In this document: positions 1 through 8,919 of the stretch, piece by piece
Numbering within the stretch: the first letter of the stretch is position 1
Layout of the letters: each line of letters starts with the position of its first letter
Assembly (NCBI GenBank): GCA_002451065.1
Contig: DKBC01000227.1
Span: 1 to 15,016, forward strand
From: Betaproteobacteria bacterium UBA6910
GTDB taxonomy: Bacteria; Pseudomonadota; Gammaproteobacteria; Burkholderiales; UBA6910
Length of the DNA: 15,016 bases
Direction: 5' to 3'
Made by a program: the position numbers and the translations under genes
Notes under the pieces: model-generated
The model's database searches: none
Told to the model about the DNA's origin: nothing
The model's input: the letters and a program-made list of their open reading frames with translations, nothing else

Positions 1-1569
1 ATCGACACGCCGGGGCACGTGGATTTTTCCTACGAGGTCTCGCGCTCCCTGGCTGCCTGCGAAGGAGCGCTGCTGGTGGTGGATGCCTCCCAGGGCGTTG
101 AGGCCCAGACCGTGGCCAACTGCTACACCGCCATCGAGCAGGGAGTGGAAGTGCTTCCGGTCCTCAACAAGATCGACCTGCCGTCGGCGGAGCCAGACCG
201 GGTCATCACCGAAATCGAGGACATCATCGGCCTTCCGGCCAAAGAGGCCGTGCGCGCCAGCGCCAAGACCGGGGAAGGCGTCCAGGACATCCTCGAGGCC
301 GTGATCAGCCGGATTCCGGCACCCCTCGGAAATCCGCAAGCGCCCCTCAAGGCGCTCATCATCGACTCCTGGTTCGACAACTACGTGGGCGTGGTCATGC
401 TGGTCAGGGTGGTGGACGGCACGCTCAAGCCCAAGGACCGCATCCTGCTCATGTCCACCGGAGCCTCCTATTTTTGCGAGCGGGTGGGGGTGTTCACGCC
501 CAAATCCCGGCTGAAGCAAAGCTTGTCGGCCGGCGAGGTCGGCTTCATCACGGCCGGCATCAAGGAACTGCAGGCGGCCCGGGTGGGAGATACCGTGTCC
601 CTGGCGGACCTGCCCGCCCCCGAGCCGCTGCCGGGGTTCAAGGAAATCAAGCCGCAGGTGTTCGCCGGCCTCTACCCGGTGGAGTCCAACGAATACGACG
701 CCCTGCGCGACGCCCTGGAGAAGCTGAAGCTCAATGACGCGTCGTTGCGCTTCGAGCCCGAGACCTCCCAGGCCCTGGGCTTCGGGTTCCGCTGCGGCTT
801 TCTCGGCCTCCTGCACCTGGACATCGTCCAGGAGCGCCTGGAGCGCGAGTACGGCATGAACCTCATCACCACCGCTCCCACCGTGGTGTACCAGGTACTG
901 GTGAAGGACGGCACCGTCCAGGAGATCGAAAACCCGTCGCGCCTGCCGGATCTCTCCAAGATCGAGGAGATCCGCGAGCCTATCATCACCACCACCATCC
1001 TGGTGCCCCAGGACTACGTGGGCGCGGTCATCACCCTATGCACCGGCAAGCGCGGCGTTCAGAAGAACATGCAATACCTCGGACGGCAGGTGATACTGAC
1101 CTATGAAATGCCCCTGAACGAGGTGGTGCTGGACTTCTTCGACAAGCTCAAGTCGGCGTCCCGCGGCTATGCATCGCTGGACTACGAGTTCAAGGAGTTC
1201 CGGGCCGGCGACCTGGTGAAGCTCGACATCCTGATCAACAGCGAACGGGTGGACGCCCTTTCCCTCATCGTGCACCGGGCCAGCGCGCCCTACCGGGGGC
1301 GGGAACTCGCGGCCAAAATGCGCCAACTGATTCCGCGCCAGATGTTCGACGTCGCGGTCCAAGCCGCGATCGGCTCCCAGATCATCGCCCGGGAGAACGT
1401 GAAGGCGCTGCGCAAGAACGTGCTGGCGAAATGCTATGGCGGGGACATTACGCGAAAACGCAAGCTGCTGGAGAAGCAGAAGGCGGGGAAGCGGCGCATG
1501 AAGCAGGTCGGAACGGTGGAGATTCCGCAGGAAGCGTTTCTCGCCATACTCAAGGTGGAAGGCAAATAA
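1..1569 (+). CDS. lepA: Elongation factor 4 (LepA), 5'-truncated by window edge
   Basis: Ribosome-associated translational GTPase (EF4/LepA), which acts on stalled or assembling ribosomes and can back-translocate them. The reading frame is open from base 1, so the window shows the C-terminal 522 residues. The usual length is about 600, so the P-loop (G1) and switch I lie upstream of the window. Visible GTPase motifs are DTPGH (G3, residues 2-6 of the fragment), NKID (G4, 56-59) and SAKTGEG (G5, 87-93). Domain 2, the EF-G-like domains III and V and the LepA-specific C-terminal domain follow, ending in a basic tail rich in K and R (from about residue 480), which is typical of the family. The stop codon is TAA at 1567-1569. 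lepB follows 56 bases later, the usual beta/gammaproteobacterial pairing. The promoter is outside the window. Identification is secure. Confidence 0.98.
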   Translation: MDTPGHVDFSYEVSRSLAACEGALLVVDASQGVEAQTVANCYTAIEQGVEVLPVLNKIDLPSAEPDRVITEIEDIIGLPAKEAVRASAKTGEGVQDILEAVISRIPAPLGNPQAPLKALIIDSWFDNYVGVVMLVRVVDGTLKPKDRILLMSTGASYFCERVGVFTPKSRLKQSLSAGEVGFITAGIKELQAARVGDTVSLADLPAPEPLPGFKEIKPQVFAGLYPVESNEYDALRDALEKLKLNDASLRFEPETSQALGFGFRCGFLGLLHLDIVQERLEREYGMNLITTAPTVVYQVLVKDGTVQEIENPSRLPDLSKIEEIREPIITTTILVPQDYVGAVITLCTGKRGVQKNMQYLGRQVILTYEMPLNEVVLDFFDKLKSASRGYASLDYEFKEFRAGDLVKLDILINSERVDALSLIVHRASAPYRGRELAAKMRQLIPRQMFDVAVQAAIGSQIIARENVKALRKNVLAKCYGGDITRKRKLLEKQKAGKRRMKQVGTVEIPQEAFLAILKVEGK

Positions 1570-1625
1570 CCCGTGGACCCGCGCCATGCGTGCCCGCATC
1601 TTACCCCACCCCAAGGGATGATCTT

Positions 1626-2429
1626 ATGAACTTTGCACTGATCATGCTGCTGTTGCTGCTGCTCACGGGCGGCATCTGGCTGCTGGACGTCCTGTTGCTG
1701 CGCAAGCGGCGCGGCGTGGACGCTCCCGAACCCTGGTGGATCGAGTATCCCAAGAGTTTCTTTCCGGTCATCCTTATCGTGTTCCTGCTGCGCTCGTTCC
1801 TGGTGGAGCCGTTCAAGATCCCCTCCGGCTCCATGATTCCGACGCTGCTGGTGGGGGACTTCATCCTGGTCAACAAGTACACCTATGGGATTCGGGTTCC
1901 GATTCTCAACACCAAGCTGATCGAGGTGAGCCAACCAGAGCGCGGAGACGTTATGGTATTCCGCTACCCGGAGAACACCTCCCTCGATTACATCAAGCGC
2001 GTGGTGGGGCTGCCCGGCGACCGCGTCACCTACCGGGACAAGCGTCTCTACATCAACGAACGGCTGGTGCCCCAGGAGGCGGACGGCGTTTACAGTTACC
2101 TGGAGTCCGGGCTGCACTTGGTCCAGGTCCAGCGCTACCTGGAGAAGCTCGGCAATCACGACCATTCCATCATCGTCAACCCTGAGGCCCCGGCGCTGCA
2201 GCTGGGCGGAGTCCGGCAATTCCAGTTCCGCGAGAATTGCGTCTACAATAGGTCGGAGCTCAGCTGCGTCGTCCCTCCGTCCCATTACTTCGTGATGGGC
2301 GACAACCGGGACTCCAGCAGCGACAGCCGCTACTGGGGATTCGTGCCGGACAGCTACCTCGTGGGCAAGGCGTTCATGATCTGGTGGAATTTCTCGCAGC
2401 TGGGCAGGATCGGTCACAGCATTCGATGA
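1626..2429 (+). CDS. lepB: Signal peptidase I
   Basis: Membrane-bound serine protease that removes signal peptides from exported proteins on the periplasmic face. It has 267 residues. Two N-terminal hydrophobic segments (about 4-25 and 44-60) flank a basic cytoplasmic loop (RKRR). The catalytic serine is in PSGSM (Ser69) and the general-base lysine is in YIKRVVGLPGD (Lys124). The box-E motif GDNRDSSSDSR lies at 225-235, followed by YWGFVP. The start at 1626 is chosen because AAGGGATGA precedes it at a suitable distance, and it gives the normal N-terminus beginning with a transmembrane helix. The same frame is open further upstream, but only as a shadow of lepA. Cysteines 205 and 214 could form a periplasmic disulfide (inference). 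The DUF4845 gene follows directly. Confidence 0.97.
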   Translation: MNFALIMLLLLLLTGGIWLLDVLLLRKRRGVDAPEPWWIEYPKSFFPVILIVFLLRSFLVEPFKIPSGSMIPTLLVGDFILVNKYTYGIRVPILNTKLIEVSQPERGDVMVFRYPENTSLDYIKRVVGLPGDRVTYRDKRLYINERLVPQEADGVYSYLESGLHLVQVQRYLEKLGNHDHSIIVNPEAPALQLGGVRQFQFRENCVYNRSELSCVVPPSHYFVMGDNRDSSSDSRYWGFVPDSYLVGKAFMIWWNFSQLGRIGHSIR

Positions 2430-2440
2430 CGGGAGGCGCG

Positions 2441-2848
2441 ATGGAGCAGGTTTCTTGGCGCGAAAGGCGGTCGGGGCGTGGGACAATCGGACCCGGACGG
2501 GAGGGCGGATTGACCCTGGGAGGCCTGCTGGTGGTGGGCTTCCTGATCATCATCGCGGCCATTGTCGGCATGAAGGTCGTGCCGACGGTCATTGAGTATT
2601 ACACCCTCAAGAACATCCTGAGCAACATGGCCAACGATCCCGAGCTCCAGAACGCGACCGAGCGCGAAATCCGGGTCTCTTACGTCAACCGTTCCCAGAT
2701 CGCGGACGTCACGGTTATCCAGCCGCAGGATATCCTGATTTCCCAGAAAGGCGGCTCGCTCAGGCTCAGCACCGCGTACTCGGTGAAAGTGCACCTGATG
2801 GGCAACGTCAGCGCCTGCCTGGATTTTGAGGTGGACGAGGGCAAGTAG
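2441..2848 (+). CDS. DUF4845 domain-containing small membrane protein
   Basis: Small protein of 135 residues and unknown biochemical function. It belongs by sequence style and position to DUF4845, which is regularly found between lepB and rnc in beta- and gammaproteobacteria. After a basic N-terminal segment, [20 protein letters not shown] (about 22-41) forms one transmembrane helix and resembles a prepilin-like N-terminus. The stretch [15 protein letters not shown] after the helix is characteristic of the family. The rest is predicted to lie in the periplasm (inference). The start at 2441 follows GGGAGG at 2431-2436. An in-frame ATG at 2426 overlaps the lepB stop as ATGA and would add five residues; I cannot exclude it. 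Its position after the signal peptidase gene suggests an envelope role, but none is established. Confidence 0.88.
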   Translation: MEQVSWRERRSGRGTIGPGREGGLTLGGLLVVGFLIIIAAIVGMKVVPTVIEYYTLKNILSNMANDPELQNATEREIRVSYVNRSQIADVTVIQPQDILISQKGGSLRLSTAYSVKVHLMGNVSACLDFEVDEGK

Positions 2849-2867
2849 CGGCGGGACGATTCGGCTC

Positions 2868-3542
2868 ATGGATCCCGAGGGGATTTCAGGGCGGCTGGGT
2901 TACGCGTTTCGGAATCCCGAACTCCTGCAACAGGCTTTCACTCACCGCAGTTTCAGCACCAGCCACAACGAGCGCCTGGAGTTCCTCGGCGACAGCGTCC
3001 TCAACTGCATCGTGTCGCTGGAGCTGTACCGCGCCTTTCCGGCTCTCCCGGAAGGCGACCTCTCCCGGATCCGGGCTCACTTGGTGAATCAGCAGACTCT
3101 GGCGAGGCTGGCACGGGACCTCGGCATTGGCGACGCGGTGCTGATGGGGGAGGGCGAGCTGCGCAGCGGCGGGCGCGCACGGGCCTCGATCCTGGCCAAC
3201 GCCCTGGAGGCGCTGTTCGGAGCGGTGTTCCTGGATGGCGGGTTCGGCGTCGCCGAGGACGCGATACGGCATATATATGCGCCCGTGCTCGGGGCGCTCG
3301 ACCCGCAATCCCTCGGAAAGGACCCCAAGACGCGCCTCCAGGAGTACCTGCAGGGCCGGCGCATGGCGCTGCCGCGTTATGAAGTGGTGCAAACCCGGGG
3401 GGAGGCCCACCGGCAGCAGTTCCAGGTGGAATGCCTGATTCCGGAGTTGCAGATTCGATCCCTGGGCGAGGGCGCCAGCCGGCGCAGCGCCGAGCAGGAT
3501 GCCGCCAGCCACGCCTATGAAGCCGCAACCCGCCGCCGCTGA
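2868..3542 (+). CDS. rnc: Ribonuclease III
   Basis: Double-strand-specific endoribonuclease that processes the rRNA precursor and regulates mRNAs. It has 224 residues, the usual length. The signature [12 protein letters not shown] lies at about 34-45 and contains the metal-binding residues Glu38 and Asp42. The second catalytic region reads [18 protein letters not shown], with Glu114 retained but Asn111 where E. coli RNase III has Asp114. The double-stranded-RNA-binding domain begins near [12 protein letters not shown] (152-163) and ends with the [11 protein letters not shown] helix. The start ATG at 2868 gives the standard N-terminus. The frame is open to an ATG at 2826, but that would overlap the preceding gene. 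The ribosome site is weak, so expression may depend on upstream translation. The gene overlaps era by 26 bases, the classic rnc-era-recO order. Confidence 0.97.
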   Translation: MDPEGISGRLGYAFRNPELLQQAFTHRSFSTSHNERLEFLGDSVLNCIVSLELYRAFPALPEGDLSRIRAHLVNQQTLARLARDLGIGDAVLMGEGELRSGGRARASILANALEALFGAVFLDGGFGVAEDAIRHIYAPVLGALDPQSLGKDPKTRLQEYLQGRRMALPRYEVVQTRGEAHRQQFQVECLIPELQIRSLGEGASRRSAEQDAASHAYEAATRRR

Positions 3543-4425
3543 CGCCACCCATCGCGCCGGCTATGTGGCCATCGTAGGCCGCCCCAACGTCGGCAAGTCC
3601 ACCCTGCTCAATCGCCTGGTGGGCGACAAGGTGAGCATCACCTCGACCCGCCCCCAGACCACCCGCTACCACATTACGGGCATCCGCACCGAGTCGGATG
3701 CCCAGTTCGTGTTTGTGGATACCCCCGGATTCCAGACCCGCCACCTCAATGCGCTGAACCGTCTGCTCAATCGGGCGGTGACCCAAAGCCTGAAGGAAGT
3801 GGACGCGGTGCTGTTCGTGGTGGAGGCCCTGCGCTACGGGGAGGACGACCGCAAGGTTCTCGCCTTGCTGCCCGCCGGGACACCGGTTCTGCTGGTGATC
3901 AACAAGGTGGACGTTGTGCGGCCCAGGGACCGGCTCCTGCCCTTCATCGATACGATGTCCAGGGAATTTCCTTTCGCGGAAATTCTGCCGGTGAGCGCGG
4001 AGAAGGGGACCCGGGTCGAGGAATTGGCCGGGACGCTGCGCCAGTACCTTCCCGAGGCCCCGCCGCTGTTCGGGCCCGAGGAGATCACGGACCGCAGCGA
4101 ACGCTTCCTGGCGGGGGAGTTGATCCGGGAAAAGCTGTTTCGCCTGCTCGGAGAGGAATTGCCCTACGCGGCCAGCGTCACCGTGGACAGCTTCGTTGAG
4201 GAAGGAAAGCTGCGCCGCATTGCCGCCTCCATCATCGTGGACAAGCCCGGCCAGAAGGCGATCATCATCGGTCGCGAAGGCGAGAAGCTCAAGGCCATCG
4301 CCTCCGCCGCGCGCCGGGACATGGAGAAGCTGTTCGGTGGCAAGGTGTTCCTCGAGGTTTGGGTGCGGGTGAAGCGGGGCTGGGCCGACGACGAGCGCTC
4401 TCTCAAGACGCTAGGCTATGAATAG
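3517..4425 (+). CDS. era: GTPase Era
   Basis: Essential GTPase that binds the 3' end of 16S rRNA and assists maturation of the 30S subunit. It has 302 residues from the chosen start. The G domain shows GRPNVGKS (G1, 21-28), DTPG (G3, 68-71), NKVD (G4, 129-132) and SAEKG (G5, 160-164). The C-terminal KH domain contains [19 protein letters not shown] (about 241-259) and ends in [20 protein letters not shown], which is nearly invariant in Era. An alternative in-frame ATG at 3499 would add six residues. Neither start has a good Shine-Dalgarno sequence, and both lie inside rnc, so coupled translation is likely (inference). The last bases overlap the recO start by 8. Confidence 0.97.
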   Translation: MKPQPAAADATHRAGYVAIVGRPNVGKSTLLNRLVGDKVSITSTRPQTTRYHITGIRTESDAQFVFVDTPGFQTRHLNALNRLLNRAVTQSLKEVDAVLFVVEALRYGEDDRKVLALLPAGTPVLLVINKVDVVRPRDRLLPFIDTMSREFPFAEILPVSAEKGTRVEELAGTLRQYLPEAPPLFGPEEITDRSERFLAGELIREKLFRLLGEELPYAASVTVDSFVEEGKLRRIAASIIVDKPGQKAIIIGREGEKLKAIASAARRDMEKLFGGKVFLEVWVRVKRGWADDERSLKTLGYE

Positions 4426-5176
4426 GCCTGACGCGCCCCGCGGCGCGGCGGTGGCGGAGCGCGGCCGCCATGACGCGGAGCCGGCGTTCGTGCTCCATGC
4501 CTACCCGTTCCGGGAAACCAGCCTCATCGTCGAGTCTTTTGCCCGGAACTTCGGACGCGTTCCCCTGGTAGCCAAGGGCGCGCGCCGGCCCAAGTCCTCG
4601 GTCCGCGGCATGCTGCTGGCGTTCCAGCCCTTGTTGCTTTCCTGGTCGGGCAAGGGAGAGCTGCGCACCCTGATCCGCGCCGAGTGGCAGGGCGGGCAGG
4701 CGCCGCTCACGGGACTGGCGCTGGTTTGCGGCTTCTACCTCAACGAACTGCTGCTCAGGCTGTTGCCCAGGGATGACCCCCACGAGCAGCTGTTCGATTT
4801 CTACCGGGAAACCCTGGCGCGGCTCGCGGACCGCGGCCCACCGGCCCCGGTGCTCCGGCGCTTCGAGTTGCGCCTGCTCCAGGAACTCGGCTATGCGGTG
4901 CCCCTGGTGCGTGATGCCGATACCGGACTTCCGCTGGAGGCCGCGGAGTCCTACTGCTACCTCCCGGAGCGGGGTCCCGTGGCGGTCGGCACTGTGCCCC
5001 CGGGAAGCGCGATAGAATTGCGCGGCAAGACGCTTCTCGACATGGCCCGCGACGACTACGGCGATACCGTCACCCTGGCCCAGAGCAAGACCCTCATGCG
5101 CCAGCTGATCAACCATTACCTTGGCGGACAAACCTTGCACAGCCGCCAGCTGCTGAAGGACCTCAAGGAGCTATGA
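4418..5176 (+). CDS. recO: DNA repair protein RecO
   Basis: Recombination mediator of the RecFOR pathway, which helps load RecA onto SSB-coated single-stranded DNA and anneals strands. It has 252 residues, slightly long because of a roughly 20-residue variable N-terminal stretch rich in Arg and Ala. The OB-fold region starts at [18 protein letters not shown] (about 25-42) and runs through [18 protein letters not shown], typical of RecO. The helical domain follows, with [22 protein letters not shown] (about 108-129) and [11 protein letters not shown]. No zinc-finger cysteine cluster is seen, as in other proteobacterial RecO proteins. The ATG overlaps the end of era, and its TGA overlaps the pdxJ start as ATGA. 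Confidence 0.94.
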   Translation: MNRPDAPRGAAVAERGRHDAEPAFVLHAYPFRETSLIVESFARNFGRVPLVAKGARRPKSSVRGMLLAFQPLLLSWSGKGELRTLIRAEWQGGQAPLTGLALVCGFYLNELLLRLLPRDDPHEQLFDFYRETLARLADRGPPAPVLRRFELRLLQELGYAVPLVRDADTGLPLEAAESYCYLPERGPVAVGTVPPGSAIELRGKTLLDMARDDYGDTVTLAQSKTLMRQLINHYLGGQTLHSRQLLKDLKEL

Positions 5177-5916
5177 TCGGGCTCGGAGTGAACATCGACC
5201 ATGTGGCGACCCTGCGCCAGGCGCGGCGTACGCCCTATCCGAGCCCCCTGGAAGCGGCGCTGATTGCGGAAAAGGCGGGAGCCGACGCCATCACCCTCCA
5301 CCTGCGGGAGGACCGGCGCCACATCCAGGACGAGGACGTAGAGCTCCTGCGCCGGGCGATCCAGACCCGCATGAACCTGGAGAGCGCGGTGACCGGGGAA
5401 ATGCTGGAAATCGCCCTGCGCGTGAGGCCCCAGGACGTCTGCTTCGTACCGGAGCGGCGCCAGGAGTTGACCACCGAGGGCGGCTTGGACGTGGTGCGCC
5501 ATTTCAATGACGTGAAGACCGCCTGCGCCCGCTGCGCCGACGCCGGCATCAGGGTATCCCTGTTCATCGATGCCGACGCGGAACAGATCCGCGCCGCCCG
5601 GGCAACGGGCGCGCCCCTGGTCGAAATCCATACCGGGTGCTACGCCGAAGCCGGAGCGCCCGCGGCCCAGGCGGAGCAACTGGAGCGCATCCGCGCCGCC
5701 GTGGCCCAGGCCATGGGTCTCGGTCTGGAGGTCAACGCGGGCCACGGGCTGAACTATCATAACGTGCAGCCGGTGGCGGCCATCCCCGGCATCATGGAAC
5801 TCAACATCGGCCACGCCATCGTCGCCCAAGCACTGTTCGTCGGCCTCGCCGAGGCGGTGCGGGAGATGAAGCGGCTGATGCGCGAGGCGCGCCACGCGGC
5901 GCGGGCGCTGCCATGA
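5173..5916 (+). CDS. pdxJ: Pyridoxine 5'-phosphate synthase
   Basis: Catalyses ring closure of 3-amino-2-oxopropyl phosphate (1-amino-3-phosphohydroxyacetone) with 1-deoxyxylulose 5-phosphate to give pyridoxine 5'-phosphate, the last ring-forming step of DXP-dependent vitamin B6 synthesis. It has 247 residues, the normal length. Conserved blocks are [14 protein letters not shown] (5-18), [14 protein letters not shown] (40-53), RMNLE (66-70), [17 protein letters not shown] (91-107), [10 protein letters not shown] (186-195) and ELNIGHAI (209-216). Residues matching the known active site are His43, Glu70, Glu151 and His191. The gene is joined to recO and acpS by 4-base ATGA overlaps, an arrangement long known for pdxJ-acpS. 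Confidence 0.98.
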   Translation: MIGLGVNIDHVATLRQARRTPYPSPLEAALIAEKAGADAITLHLREDRRHIQDEDVELLRRAIQTRMNLESAVTGEMLEIALRVRPQDVCFVPERRQELTTEGGLDVVRHFNDVKTACARCADAGIRVSLFIDADAEQIRAARATGAPLVEIHTGCYAEAGAPAAQAEQLERIRAAVAQAMGLGLEVNAGHGLNYHNVQPVAAIPGIMELNIGHAIVAQALFVGLAEAVREMKRLMREARHAARALP

Positions 5917-6299
5917 TCTACGGCATTGGCGCCGACCTGGTGGAGCCGGCACGGGTGGCGCGCCTGCTCCAGAAATATGGGGAGCGTGTCCCGCGGCGCA
6001 TGCTCACGCCTGCGGAGTGGCCCAGCTACGCGGACAGCAGGAGCCCGGAGCTGTTCCTCGCCAGCCGCTTCGCCGCCAAGGAAGCGTTTTCCAAGGCCAT
6101 GGGGACCGGCTTCCGCTTTCCGGTAAGCCTGCGTTCCATCAGCGTGATCCAGGACCGGTTCGGCAAACCGAGCCTCAGTTTCTCCCCGGCGCTGGAAGCC
6201 ATGGTCCGCGCCCGGGGCATCATCGCCCACCATCTCACCATCAGCGACGAGCGCAGCCTGGCCTGCGCGTTCGTGATTCTGGAAACGAGCCGGGAGTAG
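5913..6299 (+). CDS. acpS: Holo-[acyl-carrier-protein] synthase
   Basis: Transfers the 4'-phosphopantetheine arm from coenzyme A to the serine of apo acyl carrier protein, activating it for fatty acid synthesis. It has 128 residues, standard for the trimeric AcpS type. Conserved features are GIGADLVE (4-11; the magnesium ligand is Asp8, and Ala7 replaces the common Thr or Val) and [17 protein letters not shown] (50-66; Glu57 is the second metal ligand). The C-terminal half contains [17 protein letters not shown], matching the family's final strand. It starts within the pdxJ stop (ATGA), and nagZ begins four bases after its own stop. Confidence 0.97.
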   Translation: MIYGIGADLVEPARVARLLQKYGERVPRRMLTPAEWPSYADSRSPELFLASRFAAKEAFSKAMGTGFRFPVSLRSISVIQDRFGKPSLSFSPALEAMVRARGIIAHHLTISDERSLACAFVILETSRE

Positions 6300-6303
6300 A
6301 CGC

Positions 6304-7377
6304 ATGCCGCTGGGACCCGTAATGCTGGACGTTGCCGGGACGGAACTCACCGCCGAGGACAGGGCGCGCCTGGCGCACCCCCTGGTGGGAGGCGTCATCC
6401 TGTTCGCCCGCAATTTCGAATCCATCCCGCAACTCTGCGCCCTGACGCAAGAAATCCACGCCCTGCGCCATCCCCCGCTGCTCATCGCCGTGGATCACGA
6501 AGGAGGACGGGTGCAGCGCTTCCGCGAGGGATTCACCCGGATTCCGCCCATGCGCGAGATCGGAAAGGTGTGGGACGACCATCCCCAGCGGGCGCGCCAG
6601 ATCGCCGAGCACGCCGGCTGGGTGCTGGCGTCAGAGCTGCGCGCCTGCGGGCTGGACCTGAGCTTCGCCCCGGTGCTGGACATCGACCACGGCGCCAGCT
6701 CGGTGATCAGCGACCGGGCCTTTCACCAGGACCCCGAGGCGGTCTCGGAACTTGCCCAGAGCCTGATGCGGGGCATGAAGCGCGGCGGCATGGCCGCCAC
6801 CGGGAAGCATTTTCCCGGCCACGGCTACATCGAGGCCGATTCCCACGTGGCGGTCCCGGTGGACGAGCGCAGCTACGCCGACATCCGCATGTGCGACCTG
6901 ATTCCCTTCAAGCAGCTGATCGACGTGGGGCTGGCGGCGCTGATGCCCGCCCACGTCATCTACCCCAAGGTGGACAGCAGGCCAGCGGGATTTTCCAGCG
7001 TGTGGCTGCGGGACATCCTGCGCGGAGAACTCGGCTTTGACGGCTGCATATTCAGCGACGACCTGTCCATGGAAGGCGCGGCGGTGGCGGGCGGCATCGT
7101 GGCGCGGGCCGATGCCGCCCTGGACGCCGGCTGCGACATGGTGCTGGTGTGCAATAACCCCGCGGCAGCGGACGAGCTGCTGGCGAACCTGGGGCGGGAC
7201 ACGACGCCGCTCAGCCTGGCGCGCATCGCGCGCATGCACGGGCGACCCCACCCCGAAACCCTGGCCAGGCTCCACGAAGACGGCCAGTTCGTGAAAGCAG
7301 TCCACGAGGTCGGGTCCCTGGGAATGCAGAGCGGCGACCTGGACCTGGGCAGCTGCGGCAGGCAGGGCTTGACCTAG
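6304..7377 (+). CDS. nagZ: Beta-N-acetylhexosaminidase NagZ (GH3 family)
   Basis: Cytoplasmic glycoside hydrolase family 3 enzyme that removes N-acetylglucosamine from anhydromuropeptides during peptidoglycan recycling. Its product can induce AmpC beta-lactamase in some species. It has 357 residues. Motifs along the barrel are [12 protein letters not shown] (27-38), [13 protein letters not shown] (61-73), FAPVLDID (121-128) and [18 protein letters not shown] (168-185, with the Asp179-Ser-His181 catalytic dyad of bacterial NagZ). [10 protein letters not shown] (250-259) carries the nucleophilic aspartate. GGGAG just before the start lies inside the end of acpS and serves as ribosome site. The last 25 or so residues (after AVHEV) are Gly- and Ser-rich and not recognisable as family sequence; they may be a variable tail. 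It is the last gene of the operon. Confidence 0.96.
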   Translation: MPLGPVMLDVAGTELTAEDRARLAHPLVGGVILFARNFESIPQLCALTQEIHALRHPPLLIAVDHEGGRVQRFREGFTRIPPMREIGKVWDDHPQRARQIAEHAGWVLASELRACGLDLSFAPVLDIDHGASSVISDRAFHQDPEAVSELAQSLMRGMKRGGMAATGKHFPGHGYIEADSHVAVPVDERSYADIRMCDLIPFKQLIDVGLAALMPAHVIYPKVDSRPAGFSSVWLRDILRGELGFDGCIFSDDLSMEGAAVAGGIVARADAALDAGCDMVLVCNNPAAADELLANLGRDTTPLSLARIARMHGRPHPETLARLHEDGQFVKAVHEVGSLGMQSGDLDLGSCGRQGLT

Positions 7378-7656
7378 CAGGGTACAAAGAAGCGCGGCCA
7401 GTGGCGCCAAAATGCGGAGCAGGTTCCAAAGTGTTTTGGATGCGACACGGGAGGCAAGACTATGACCGCCGGGACCGCTCGCCGCCGTCGCCCGGCTCGC
7501 GGGAGGTCGCATACCCGCTGAGCGGAACCCCTGCTTTATGCTCCCGGGCGTGCGTGGATCCCAGGGGCAAGAGCGCGAAAACCGAGATAGTACGAGAACG
7601 TACAACGAGCTTTGCGCGAGCTCGCGACAACACAGATGCTCCCCCGCAGCAGCTTA
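7378..7656. other. Convergent intergenic region between nagZ and efp
   Basis: This 279-base stretch lies between two gene ends facing each other and should carry terminators. No open frame in it looks like a protein. Small inverted repeats are visible: TCCAAA/TTTGGA with a 4-base loop at 7425-7440, GTACG/CGTAC with a 4-base loop at 7590-7603, and two overlapping alternatives, CGAGCT/AGCTCG (7606-7624) and the palindrome CGCGAGCTCGCG (7615-7626). None is followed by a thymine run on either strand, so no intrinsic terminator can be called. Termination is probably Rho-dependent or structurally atypical (inference). Confidence 0.5.
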
Positions 7657-8226
7657 TTACGAGGCGCGCTCCATGTATTCCCCAGAGTCCGTGCTGACCT
7701 TGATCCTTTCGCCCTCCGAGATGAATGGGGGCACCATCACGGTGATGCCGGTTTCCATCTTGGCCGGCTTGTAGGTGGTGGTCACGGTGGCACTCTTCAC
7801 GTTGGGCTCGGTCTCCACCACCGTCAGCACCACGGAGGAGGGAAGATCGAGCCCTATGGGCCGCTCGTTGTAGAAGTTGACCTTGACCTCGGTGTTGGGC
7901 AGAAGATAGCCGGCCTGGCCCTCCAGGAACTCGGCGGAAAGGGAAAGCTGCTCGTAGGTGTTCTTGTCCATGAACACGAAGCTGGAACCGTCGTTATAGA
8001 GATATTCCATCTCCCGGTTCTCGACGTAGGCGCGCTCCACCTTTTCGTCGGTGCGGAAGCGGTTGTTGGTCTTGGTGCCGGTCTCCACGTCCTTCATTTC
8101 GACCTGCATGTAGGCGCCGCCGCGGCCTCCCACATGCACATGATAGGACTTGAGAACGCGCCAGACTCGTTTGTCCCATTCGAGAAGATTGCCGGCTCGG
8201 ATTTCGACAGCGGAAACTTTTGCCAT
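7657..8226 (-). CDS. efp: Elongation factor P, alphaproteobacterial-like, with Arg at the loop tip
   Basis: Elongation factor P binds between the ribosomal P and E sites and relieves stalling at consecutive prolines. The protein has 189 residues, the family's normal length. It opens MAKVSAVEIRAGNLLEWDKR, and the KOW-like domain 1 contains the functional loop HVGGRGGAYMQVEMK. Arginine 35 (CGC, 8122-8124 on the plus strand) sits at the tip, where most EF-Ps have a modified lysine in PGKG. The OB-like domains follow, with FMDKNTYEQLSLS and PIGLDLPSSVVLTVVETEP, and the end is GERIKVSTDSGEYMERA. The style (GGAYxQVE, TGTKxNNRFR, FMDKxTYEQ) resembles alphaproteobacterial EF-P rather than the EarP-type beta/gamma form with SGRNAAVVK. 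The start is set by MAKV and homology; the frame is open far upstream but that part lies opposite other genes. No modification enzyme is in the window. Confidence 0.95.
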   Translation of the reverse strand: MAKVSAVEIRAGNLLEWDKRVWRVLKSYHVHVGGRGGAYMQVEMKDVETGTKTNNRFRTDEKVERAYVENREMEYLYNDGSSFVFMDKNTYEQLSLSAEFLEGQAGYLLPNTEVKVNFYNERPIGLDLPSSVVLTVVETEPNVKSATVTTTYKPAKMETGITVMVPPFISEGERIKVSTDSGEYMERAS

Positions 8227-8256
8227 GGCCTTATTGGGTTCGGAGTTTGAAAAAGC
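8227..8256. promoter_or_regulatory. Short divergent spacer between efp and the glycosylase gene
   Basis: Only 30 bases separate the two divergent starts, so promoters for both genes must lie here or inside the neighbouring coding sequences. I see no convincing -35/-10 pair. A weak AAGG precedes the efp start, and a purine-rich GAAAAAG precedes the glycosylase start. The in-frame TGA at 8248-8250 fixes 8257 as the earliest ATG of the glycosylase. Confidence 0.4.
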
Positions 8257-8916
8257 ATGAAGTTTACTACACGTTCGGAGGAGAAAAACGCGTTTTCGAT
8301 CCATTGCCGGCGCTGCCCGAGGCTGGTGGCACACCTCGCAGGCATTCGGGAGGCCCACCCCGGCTATCACGCCCGGCCGGTGCCTTCCTTCGGTGATCCG
8401 GCCGCCCGCCTGCTGGTGGTAGGCCTTGCCCCGGGTCTGCATGGGGCCAACCGCACCGGCCGCCCGTTCACCGGGGACCATGCCGGGATCTTGCTCTACG
8501 CCACCCTGCACCGCTTCGGCTATGGCAGCGCGCCCGAATCCGTTAGCGCTGATGACGGGTTGCGGCTCCGAGGCTGCCGCATCACCAACGCGGTGCGTTG
8601 CCTGCCGCCCGCCAACAAACCGGAGCCCGGGGAAGTGCGCCATTGCAACGCCTACTTGGCGGCGGAGCTTGGCGAACTGCCCGCAGGGGGGGTGGTTCTG
8701 GCCCTGGGCGCCATCGCCCACGGGGCAGTGCTGGCCGCCCTGGGGCTCAAGGCGGCGCGCCCCCGGTTCGCCCACGGCGCCCGGCACCCGCTGCCCGACA
8801 AACGGGCGCTGTTCGATAGCTACCACTGCAGTCGCTACAATACCCAGACCCGCCGCCTCACGCCGCAGATGTTCGAAGCGGTGTTTGTGGCCATTTCCCA
8901 TCATCTGGGGGACTGA
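8257..8916 (+). CDS. Family 5 uracil-DNA glycosylase (UDGb type)
   Basis: Base-excision repair glycosylase with an iron-sulfur cluster, removing uracil and, in characterised relatives, hypoxanthine or other deaminated bases. It has 219 residues. Motif A reads GLAPGLHGANRTGRPFTGDH (56-75). It lacks the polar Asp or Asn of families 1 and 2 and the Glu of family 4 (GEAPG), which points to family 5. Four cysteines suited to a 4Fe-4S cluster are Cys17 and Cys20 (HCRRC), Cys115 (NAVRCLPP) and Cys130. Motif B contains SYHCSRYNTQTRRLT (188-202) with His190. The gene is three bases upstream of the tautomerase gene and heads the cluster leading to uvrC. Naming beyond the family is not attempted. Confidence 0.92.
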   Translation: MKFTTRSEEKNAFSIHCRRCPRLVAHLAGIREAHPGYHARPVPSFGDPAARLLVVGLAPGLHGANRTGRPFTGDHAGILLYATLHRFGYGSAPESVSADDGLRLRGCRITNAVRCLPPANKPEPGEVRHCNAYLAAELGELPAGGVVLALGAIAHGAVLAALGLKAARPRFAHGARHPLPDKRALFDSYHCSRYNTQTRRLTPQMFEAVFVAISHHLGD

Positions 8917-8919
8917 ACC

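Noticed and set aside
1434..2486. Long minus-strand open frame of 350 codons opposite lepB
   Set aside because: It lies entirely opposite lepA and lepB, has low-complexity His-, Gln- and Val-rich content and no family resemblance; a shadow frame in GC-rich DNA.
7606..7626. Possible intrinsic terminator after efp
   Set aside because: Short GC stems are present but no thymine tract follows on either strand.
7401..7697. Open frames in the nagZ-efp gap (for example a 98-codon plus-strand frame)
   Set aside because: Arg- and Ser-rich with no ribosome site or family match, and running into the antisense of efp.
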